From NCBI GenBank assembly GCA_030837345.1, contig JAUPKQ010000206.1:1-42202 (forward strand): DNA of 42,202 nt, written 5' to 3'. Origin of the DNA: Actinomycetota bacterium (GTDB lineage: Bacteria; Actinomycetota; Actinomycetes; Actinomycetales; Kineosporiaceae). Numbering within the stretch: position 1 is the stretch's first letter; each line of letters starts with the position of its first letter. Positions 7,850 through 14,218 of this stretch are shown here, in pieces. The position numbers and the translations under genes are program-made. A model generated the notes under the pieces. It was given only the letters and a program-made list of their open reading frames with translations. It was not told the DNA's origin and made no database searches.

Positions 7850-8968
7850 ATGCGCGGCAAGAACCTGATCCGCGGCGACTCGGGGCAGGAACGGCGGACC
7901 GGACGGCGGACCGGACGGCGGACGGTCCACGCGGCGATGGTCCTGGCCGTCGCGCTGGGCACGGGAGTCGCTTCGGGGAGCACGAGCGAGGCCCGGAGCA
8001 CGAGCAAAGCCCGGAAGGCGACGAGGTCCCGTACCGCGACCCCACGGACCTGGCTGTCAGGAGCCGCGGGCCCCCAGGCCGCGAACGGGTCGTTCGGCAC
8101 CTGGCGCCGGAGCCCGGTCAGGATCGGCGGCACCTGGACGGACACCTTCGAGGCCCAGACCGACCAGTGGATGATCTGCGACGGTCCGTGGGCCCGGTGG
8201 AACGGACCACTCGATCTCGCCATGGGCGCCATCTTCGCCGACCGCGGCGAGACCTGGGCCGCGGCGGCCCGCGGCGCGTACACCGAACGATGGACGGCGG
8301 CCCTGCGGCGCGTCGCCGCGTGCTGGGGCCACCGTGACCAGGCATGGCTCTATCTCCGCTTCGCCCACGAGATGAATCTCGAGTCCAGTTCGTGGGCGGT
8401 GCGCCGGGGGGAGGAGAAGGACTTCGTGACGGCGATGCGTCTCTTCTCGTCGCTGCGGTACGCGATCGTTCCCAGGGCGCATCTCGTGTTCAGCCCGAAC
8501 GACGGCACCGATTCCTCCCTGGGCATCGACATCCGCACGTTGTGGCCGGGCAGGGACAGGTCGGGACGCCGCGTCGCGGATGTCTACGCGGTGGACTCCT
8601 ACAACTGGTGGCCCCACGTGACGACGGCCGCGGCCTTCACCAAGAAGATCAACTCAAGGTACCCGAACGGGGCACCCCACGGGATCGAGCGGCACCGCCA
8701 GCTCGCGGCACGGCTCGGGGTCCCCTTCGCCGTCAGCGAGTGGGGCAACAACGGCACCTCGGCCTCCGGCAACGGCGGTGAGTCCGCGGCCTACATCCGA
8801 TCGTTCAACGCCTGGGCACGCAGTCACGCCGGAAATCCGGGGAAACCGAAACCCGGCCAGCTGATCTACGAGATCCACTTCAATCTGTGGACGCAGTTCG
8901 CCCTGTGGCCGGGCACCGTACAGCCCAGGACGGCGCGGACCTACCGGGCCCTCACCTGGGGACGTTGA
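7850..8968 (+). CDS. Secreted GH26-like glycoside hydrolase
   Basis: This 372-residue protein starts at ATG 7850 with GGGAGGG just upstream. An arginine-rich N-terminus is followed by a hydrophobic segment (AAMVLAVALGTGVASG), a likely signal peptide. The catalytic region has LYLRFAHEMN with E174 as putative acid/base and FAVSEWGN with E297 as putative nucleophile, the two-glutamate pattern of GH26 beta-mannanase-type enzymes. The substrate (mannan, mixed-linkage glucan or a self-made polysaccharide) cannot be read from sequence. It is strikingly similar to the next gene, for instance in the YNWWPHVTTA segment, so the pair arose by duplication. Its place behind a diguanylate cyclase suggests a role in exopolysaccharide turnover. 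Confidence 0.8.
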   Translation: MRGKNLIRGDSGQERRTGRRTGRRTVHAAMVLAVALGTGVASGSTSEARSTSKARKATRSRTATPRTWLSGAAGPQAANGSFGTWRRSPVRIGGTWTDTFEAQTDQWMICDGPWARWNGPLDLAMGAIFADRGETWAAAARGAYTERWTAALRRVAACWGHRDQAWLYLRFAHEMNLESSSWAVRRGEEKDFVTAMRLFSSLRYAIVPRAHLVFSPNDGTDSSLGIDIRTLWPGRDRSGRRVADVYAVDSYNWWPHVTTAAAFTKKINSRYPNGAPHGIERHRQLAARLGVPFAVSEWGNNGTSASGNGGESAAYIRSFNAWARSHAGNPGKPKPGQLIYEIHFNLWTQFALWPGTVQPRTARTYRALTWGR

Positions 8969-9079
8969 TCCCGATTGGGCACTGAAAAGGGGAGAATCTC
9001 CGGAAACGATCCGATCGATGACCTTGTCTTAAGGGAGAGCGAAGGTTCCAGGGAGTCTCATTCCCTAGGTTCATGTCCC

Positions 9080-10861
9080 ATGGCTGCTGATGACCACGAT
9101 GAACCGTCCGACCAGCCGGCGCCGACCAGCCGGCGCGCTCGTCGCAGGACCCAGCAAGCCACGACGTCACCGCCGTCCAGGCGTTCCCGCAGCCGGCACA
9201 CCCTGACCTTTCCCCAGAAACTCGTCGGCATGACCGTCGTCACCGGGATGCTGTTCACCGGTGGGATCGTCGCCGCGGGGGTGAGCAGCGCCGAGGTCCC
9301 GCTCGCCCGCCCCTCCTACACGTCGAAGGTCCGGTGGGCCTGGTCGAACGACGTCAGCCTCGGGCGCACCGAGAGCAGCGACCAGTACGCCCAGTCCCAG
9401 GTCAGCGGGCTCCGCAGCAGCGAGCACCACGCCGCCTTCCTCCTGCGGTACACCAGCCGCTCCGACCGTGTCCTCGTGTCGGTGTCCGGCACGCACTGGC
9501 GGATCCAGCCCTCCGGGGGACACTCCCTCTCCGGCCGGTTCCCGCACAGCTCCAAGGGCGTCTTCCGGGCCGAGGTACAGGGCAAGAACGTCCGCGTCCT
9601 CTGGAACGGGCGGACGGTCACCACCCAGAAGATCTCCGGGAAGCACCCGGGCCGCGCGGTCGTCGCCAGCATCTGGCAGTCCAGCCGCAAGGTCTCGATG
9701 CGCGATCTGAAGGCCTCCTCGCTGACCAGCACTCCTCCCCGCCCGACCACGAGCAGCACCAGCAGCAGCACTCTTCCCTCCCGGCCGACCGGCACGTCAC
9801 ACCCGACATCCTCGACGACGTCCAGCACCTCGACGACGTCGGCGACGAAGACGAAGACGTCGACCTCGAAGACGAAGACGTCGACCTCGACGTCGACCTC
9901 GACGTCGACCGGAGGCACTGCCCCGCCGTCGGACGGGAGCAAGCGCTGGTGGTCCGGTGCCGCGGGCGACGGCATGGCGAACGGTAGCTGGGAGAAGTGG
10001 CGCGGCAGCCAGGCCGACATCGCCGGGGTCTGGGACGACACCGCCGCCAGCCAGGTCGAGGTCTGGTCGATCTGCGGAGGCCAGTACAAGTCCTGGGACA
10101 AGGCTCTCGACCTCGCCATGGGCGGGATCTTCCGCTCGAAGGGCGAGTCCTGGTCGAAGGCCGCGAGCGGCTCGTACGACAAACGCTGGACCCAGGTGCT
10201 CACCCGGATGAAGAAGTGCTGGGGCGACCGGGATCCGGGCAAGTTGTACCTCCGCTTCGCCCACGAGATGAACCTGCCCAACGAGTGGAAGGTCGCCGCG
10301 GGCGAGGAGGACGAGTTCGTCACGACCTTCCGGCGGCTCGCGGACATCCGCGACCAGGTGTTCCCCGGGGCCAAGCTGGTGTTCTCCCCCAACGAGGGCG
10401 GCGGGAGCGACTGTGGGGACATCCGCAAGCTCTGGCCGGGCAAGAATGACGCCGGCAGGAACTACGCCGCTGTCTACGCCGTCGACGCCTACAACTGGTG
10501 GCCTCACGTGACGACGGCCTCCGGCTTCCAGGAGAAGATCCAGAGATCGACGAGCGACGGCTCTCCCATCGGGATCGAGAAGCACCGGCAGCTCGCCGAG
10601 AGCCTGGGGACGCCGTTCGCGGTGTCGGAGTGGAGCAACCGCGCCATCGCCAGCGACGGCGGGGGCGGCGGGGAGTCGCCGACCTTCGTCAAGGAGTACA
10701 ACTCCTGGCTCCGCGAGCACGCCGGTGACCCGGACCACCCGAAGCCCGGCCAGGTGCTCTACGAGGTGCACTTCAACATGTGGAACGAGTACCAGTTCTG
10801 GTCGGACACCAAGCAGCCCAAGACCGCCGATACCTACCGACAGCTACCCTGGGGCCGTTGA
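9080..10861 (+). CDS. Membrane-anchored or secreted GH26-like glycosidase with Ser/Thr linker
   Basis: From ATG 9080 this gives 593 residues. An Arg/Ser-rich cytoplasmic stretch precedes one hydrophobic segment (KLVGMTVVTGMLFTGGIVAAGVSSA, about 45-70), which is a signal peptide or anchor. A domain of about 150 residues follows that I do not recognise; its beta-rich look would fit carbohydrate binding. A Ser/Thr/Lys linker then leads to a GH26-like domain with HEMN (E396) and VSEWSN (E517) as likely catalytic glutamates. The catalytic half is a close paralogue of the preceding protein. An upstream in-frame start at 8975 would add 35 uncharged residues and is less likely. Confidence 0.8.
   Translation: MAADDHDEPSDQPAPTSRRARRRTQQATTSPPSRRSRSRHTLTFPQKLVGMTVVTGMLFTGGIVAAGVSSAEVPLARPSYTSKVRWAWSNDVSLGRTESSDQYAQSQVSGLRSSEHHAAFLLRYTSRSDRVLVSVSGTHWRIQPSGGHSLSGRFPHSSKGVFRAEVQGKNVRVLWNGRTVTTQKISGKHPGRAVVASIWQSSRKVSMRDLKASSLTSTPPRPTTSSTSSSTLPSRPTGTSHPTSSTTSSTSTTSATKTKTSTSKTKTSTSTSTSTSTGGTAPPSDGSKRWWSGAAGDGMANGSWEKWRGSQADIAGVWDDTAASQVEVWSICGGQYKSWDKALDLAMGGIFRSKGESWSKAASGSYDKRWTQVLTRMKKCWGDRDPGKLYLRFAHEMNLPNEWKVAAGEEDEFVTTFRRLADIRDQVFPGAKLVFSPNEGGGSDCGDIRKLWPGKNDAGRNYAAVYAVDAYNWWPHVTTASGFQEKIQRSTSDGSPIGIEKHRQLAESLGTPFAVSEWSNRAIASDGGGGGESPTFVKEYNSWLREHAGDPDHPKPGQVLYEVHFNMWNEYQFWSDTKQPKTADTYRQLPWGR
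9838..9912 (+). repeat. Low-complexity Ser/Thr/Lys linker repeat
   Basis: Short repeats of GACGAAGACGAAGACGTCGA and CCTCGACGT encode the runs TKTKTSTSKTKTST and STSTST. Such linkers commonly join extracellular catalytic and binding domains. The repeat is likely to vary in length between strains. Confidence 0.75.
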
Positions 10862-10890
10862 TCTCCGAAGATCTGTGCCCGATCGTCCTT

Positions 10891-10918
10891 GCGGAGTCCC
10901 TCCTCGGAGGGACTCCGC
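10891..10918 (+). terminator. Perfect 13-bp inverted repeat between GH26 gene and lipoprotein gene
   Basis: GCGGAGTCCCTCC (10891-10903) is an exact inverted repeat of 10906-10918, separated by two bases. It lies 30 bases after the GH26 stop and 29 bases before the lipoprotein ATG. No T-tract follows. It could be a terminator, an RNA-stabilising hairpin, or a 5' leader element that limits readthrough into the lipoprotein gene. Confidence 0.5.
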
Positions 10919-10947
10919 CGGAGGACGTCCGTTCGAAGAAGGATCTG

Positions 10948-11382
10948 ATGACACACCGTACGACCGGTTCTTCGCCCGCCCCCGCACGGCGCACCCGCCG
11001 CTCCGCCACAGGCCTCGGCGTCCTGATCCTCGCCGGTTCGCTCGCGCTCGCGGGATGCGGCGGCGGAGGTGACGCGGCGAGCACCTCCGGTGCCGGTGCC
11101 GCGCCGGGAGCCTCGTCCGGCTCCGCGACCGACACCAAGACCACGTGCGACCTCAGCGGGTGCACGGTCACCTTCCTGCACGGCGTCAACACCAAGAAGT
11201 CCGTCCTCGGTATCAACGTCGAGCTCGTGACCGTCACCGCCGACAAGGTCGACCTGAACATCGCGGGCCAGCCGGTGAGTATCCCGCTGACAGGTCAGGC
11301 GTCGACGACCATCGCCGGTCTCGTCGTCACGGTGCAGGACGCCAACGCCCAGCAGGTCGTCCTGAAGATCACCAAGGCCTGA
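10948..11382 (+). CDS. Small lipoprotein of unknown function
   Basis: The 144-residue product starts with a twin-arginine-like basic region and a hydrophobic stretch ending in the lipobox LALAGC, with C37 as the lipidated residue. A flexible Gly/Ala/Ser tether follows. The mature part contains two cysteines (TTCDLSGCTVTFLHG) that could form a disulfide, and a beta-rich segment (VELVTVTADKVDLNIAGQPVSIPLTG). No named domain was recognised. AAGAAGGA precedes the ATG at 10948. It is the last gene of the FIST/GGDEF/GH26 run and is followed by a strong terminator hairpin. Confidence 0.75.
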   Translation: MTHRTTGSSPAPARRTRRSATGLGVLILAGSLALAGCGGGGDAASTSGAGAAPGASSGSATDTKTTCDLSGCTVTFLHGVNTKKSVLGINVELVTVTADKVDLNIAGQPVSIPLTGQASTTIAGLVVTVQDANAQQVVLKITKA

Positions 11383-11470
11383 TCCGGCACAGGCTGCGAT
11401 AAATCCAGGATAACCAGCATCAATTCACCGTGCGGGCCGGGCGGTGCTGCCCGACGATGGGGAGTACCGA

Positions 11471-11507
11471 ACGGCCGCGCCGGTGACGCCGGACCCGGCG
11501 CGGCCGT
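11471..11507 (+). terminator. Strong factor-independent-type terminator hairpin
   Basis: ACGGCCGCGCCGG (11471-11483) pairs perfectly with 11495-11507 around an 11-base loop. It lies 88 bases after the lipoprotein stop and upstream of the next promoter. There is no T-run, which is common for actinobacterial terminators. Confidence 0.65.
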
Positions 11508-11579
11508 CCCCAAATCCTCACGGGCGGATGTGACAAGAATTCTTCCCGTCCGCGGCCCAGGTTCCAGATCATCTTCGTC

Positions 11580-11585
11580 TAGGGT
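11580..11585 (+). promoter_or_regulatory. -10 box of a leaderless promoter for the DUF885 gene
   Basis: TAGGGT ends 6 bases before the GTG at 11592. Transcription starting about 7 bases downstream would begin at the start codon itself. No clear ribosome site is present, which agrees with a leaderless message. Confidence 0.5.
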
Positions 11586-11591
11586 CGACCT

Positions 11592-13337
11592 GTGACTGAC
11601 GACGCCGTCGACGGCACCGCCGTGAACCGTCCCGCGACAGCCCTCGACGCCCTCGCCGAGGAGTATCACAACGCCCAGTGCGACCTGGACCCGATCTCCG
11701 CGGACTTCGCCGGCCTTCCCGGGTACTCCGCCCGCCTGACGGATTACAGCCCGGCCGGACACGCGGCGCGGGCCGCGCTCGCCCGCACCGTCCTCGCCCG
11801 GGCGGCCGGTTTGCGTCCCGCCGACGACGTCGACGCCGTCACCCTCGTGTCCCTGCGGGAACGGCTGGGTCACGACCTCGACATCCATGACGCCGGGCTC
11901 GACGTGATGAGCCTCAACAACATCCAGTGCCCGGTCCAGATGGTCCGCGAGGCCTTTGACATCAACGCCACCGACACCGTGGAGGACTGGGAGGCCATCG
12001 CCGCCCGGCTGCACGCCGTCCGCCCCGCGATCACCGGGTACACCGAGGGACTGCGCGTCGGGATCGCCCGCCGGTGGTCACCGCCCCGGCGCCAGGTGAC
12101 GGCCGCCACCGACGAGGCCCGCGCGTTCGCCGCGCCGGACGGTTTCTTCCTGGCCCTCGCCGAGGGGGCGAAACCCGCCTCCGGGGCCCTGCCCGACCGT
12201 CTCGTCGCGCGGCTGCGGGCCGGGGCCCGGGCCGCGGCCTCGGCGTACGAGGACCTCGCCGACCGGCTGACCACCATGGTCCTCCCGGTGAGCAGGGACG
12301 ACGACGCCGTCGGACCGGCCGTCTACGCCCTCGCGGCGCAGGAGTTCCTCGGCGCCCGCGTCGACCTGCACGACGCCTACGCCTGGGCCCTCGACGAACT
12401 CGCGGCGATCGAGGACCGGATGGGCCAGGTCGCCACCGTCCTCGCGCCCACCGCCACCGGCTCCGCACCCGAACGGATCGCGGCGGCGGTCGAGGTCCTC
12501 GACGCCGACCCGCGCCGCCGGATCACCGGGAAGGAGGAGTTCCGCACCTGGATGCAGGCGCTCTCCGACAAGGCCGTCGAGGACCTCGCCGGCACGCATT
12601 TCGACATCCCCGGCCCTCTGCGCCAGCTCCGGTGCCGCATCGCACCGTCCTCGTCGGGCGCCATCTACTACACCGCGCCGTCGGAGGACTTCACCCGCCC
12701 CGGGCAGATGTGGTGGTCGGTGCCGAAGGAAACGACGTCGTTCACGACGTGGCGCGAGACCTCGACCGTCTACCACGAGGGCGTCCCGGGACACCACCTC
12801 CAGCTCGGGCAGGCCTCGTACCTCTCGGGCAGCCTGAACCGCTGGCGCCGGAAGGGCCTGTGGGTCAGCGGGCACGGCGAGGGCTGGGCCCTCTACGCCG
12901 AGCGGCTGATGGAGGAACTGGGGTATCTGGAGGACCCCGGTGACCTCCTCGGGATGCTGGACTCCCACGCCTTGCGCGCCTGTCGCGTCGTGATCGACAT
13001 CGGGGTCCACCTGCGTCTCGCCGCCCCGCCCGAGGTGGGCGGGGGGACCTGGGACGCCGCGAAGGCCTGGGCCTTCCTCTCGGCACACACCCGGATGCCC
13101 GAGCCGACCCGCCGGTTCGAGCTCGACCGGTACCTCGGCTGGCCCGGCCAGGCGATCTCCTACAAGATCGGGGAGCGTGTCTGGCTCGGGATCCGCGCCG
13201 CGGTGGCCCACCGTGAGGGACCGGCCTTCGACCTCAAGACCTTCCACCGGAAGGCCCTCGCCCTCGGTTCCGTCGGGCTCGACGTCCTCGCCGGTGCCCT
13301 CGTGCCGGAGCGATCCGCGAAGGCACCTCCGGCGTGA
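11592..13337 (+). CDS. DUF885 family protein, putative metallohydrolase
   Basis: This 581-residue protein has the DUF885 signature, including YHEGVPGHHLQ with H395, E396, H401 and H402 as likely metal ligands or catalytic residues. Other typical segments are SGHGEGWALYAERLMEELGY and LGWPGQAISYKIGE near the C-terminus. The family is related to M3-like zinc peptidases, but the substrate is not known from sequence. No signal peptide is visible, so it should be cytoplasmic. The GTG at 11592 is preceded by a TAGGGT -10 box. The maf gene follows 33 bases after its stop and has its own -10 box. Confidence 0.85.
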   Translation: MTDDAVDGTAVNRPATALDALAEEYHNAQCDLDPISADFAGLPGYSARLTDYSPAGHAARAALARTVLARAAGLRPADDVDAVTLVSLRERLGHDLDIHDAGLDVMSLNNIQCPVQMVREAFDINATDTVEDWEAIAARLHAVRPAITGYTEGLRVGIARRWSPPRRQVTAATDEARAFAAPDGFFLALAEGAKPASGALPDRLVARLRAGARAAASAYEDLADRLTTMVLPVSRDDDAVGPAVYALAAQEFLGARVDLHDAYAWALDELAAIEDRMGQVATVLAPTATGSAPERIAAAVEVLDADPRRRITGKEEFRTWMQALSDKAVEDLAGTHFDIPGPLRQLRCRIAPSSSGAIYYTAPSEDFTRPGQMWWSVPKETTSFTTWRETSTVYHEGVPGHHLQLGQASYLSGSLNRWRRKGLWVSGHGEGWALYAERLMEELGYLEDPGDLLGMLDSHALRACRVVIDIGVHLRLAAPPEVGGGTWDAAKAWAFLSAHTRMPEPTRRFELDRYLGWPGQAISYKIGERVWLGIRAAVAHREGPAFDLKTFHRKALALGSVGLDVLAGALVPERSAKAPPA

Positions 13338-13357
13338 GCGCCACCCTCGCCGGCCCG

Positions 13358-13363
13358 TAGGCT
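13358..13363 (+). promoter_or_regulatory. -10 box of a leaderless promoter for maf
   Basis: TAGGCT lies 7 bases before the GTG start at 13371. The position fits transcription beginning at the start codon. It lies in the gap after the DUF885 gene, so maf may be read from both promoters. Confidence 0.5.
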
Positions 13364-13370
13364 CGACCCC

Positions 13371-14012
13371 GTGCCCGCCGCTCTTTCCCTCGTCCTCGCC
13401 TCCGCCTCCCCCGCCCGCCTCGCCACGCTGACCGCGGCCGGTGTCGACCCGATCGTGATCGTCTCCACGGTCGACGAGACCGCGGTCGTCGAGCGGTACG
13501 GCGTCAGCGCGGCCGAGGACATCGCGCTCGTCCTCGCCAAGGCCAAGGCCGAGGACGTCGCCGGGATCGCCCCCGACGCGCTCGTCCTCGGGTGCGACTC
13601 CGTCCTGGAACTGGACGGCGAGGTCCACGGCAAGCCCGCCGACGCCGAGCAGGCCGCACTCCGCTGGAAGCGCATGCGGGGCCGCAGCGGTGTCCTGCAC
13701 ACCGGTCACTGGGTGGTCGACGCCCGGGACGGCGACGCGGGGGGCGGCGGGGGGACGCTCGGCGCCGTCGCGTCGACCACCGTCCGCTTCGCCGATCTCA
13801 CCGACGACGAGATCGCCGCCTACGTCGCCACCGGTGAGCCCCTCGCCGTGGCGGGGGCCTTCACGCTCGACGGGCTCGGCGGCGCCTACGTCACCGGCGT
13901 CGAGGGTGACCACCACAATGTCGTCGGGGTGAGCCTGCCGCTGCTGCGCGACCTCCTGAAAGACCTCGGTGTCCCGTGGCACCGGCTCTGGCGTACCGCG
14001 GACAACCGCTGA
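13371..14012 (+). CDS. maf: Maf family nucleotide pyrophosphatase
   Basis: The 213-residue product begins LSLVLASASPARLATLTAAGV, matching the Maf motif usually written LASxSPxR. It also has VLGCDSVLELDG, the catalytic aspartate region, and GKPADAEQA. Maf proteins hydrolyse non-canonical or modified nucleoside triphosphates to monophosphates and are also linked to septum control. In several actinobacteria maf lies close to the acyl-CoA carboxylase genes, as it does here at a distance of about 10 kb. A glycine-rich loop (DAGGGGGTLG) is an insertion relative to common homologues. The GTG start is supported by the -10 box at 13358. Confidence 0.9.
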   Translation: MPAALSLVLASASPARLATLTAAGVDPIVIVSTVDETAVVERYGVSAAEDIALVLAKAKAEDVAGIAPDALVLGCDSVLELDGEVHGKPADAEQAALRWKRMRGRSGVLHTGHWVVDARDGDAGGGGGTLGAVASTTVRFADLTDDEIAAYVATGEPLAVAGAFTLDGLGGAYVTGVEGDHHNVVGVSLPLLRDLLKDLGVPWHRLWRTADNR

Positions 14013-14096
14013 TCCAGAAACGTCGCCTCCCCCGATTCCGGACGATCTTCGCAATAGCCTCGAATCCATCTCCGCGCGCCCCCCTGATCGGAGGGG

Positions 14097-14131
14097 AACC
14101 GGGCTGACTTCTTGTCCTGTCCAGCCCGTTT
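14097..14131 (+). terminator. Possible terminator downstream of maf
   Basis: AACCGGGCTG pairs with CAGCCCGTTT across a 15-base loop, with one mismatch. It lies about 85 bases after the maf stop and before the GGDEF-EAL gene. The call is weak and rests on the hairpin alone. Confidence 0.3.
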
Positions 14132-14218
14132 ACAGGAGACTTGCGATCAGCCGGGGCGATACACCAGTACCCCCCGGTGTTCGCTCGGGGATGGCGTTCG
14201 CACACACTCAGTACACGG

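Noticed and set aside
8969-9079. Possible c-di-GMP or c-di-AMP riboswitch before the second GH26 gene
   Set aside because: The 111-base leader lacks the conserved motifs of GEMM-I, GEMM-II and ydaO classes; only a weak 5-bp stem is visible.
12078-14069. Very long minus-strand frame of 663 codons
   Set aside because: It is antisense to DUF885 and maf, whose motifs are clear; high-GC genes commonly leave the opposite frame open, and the product is low-complexity.
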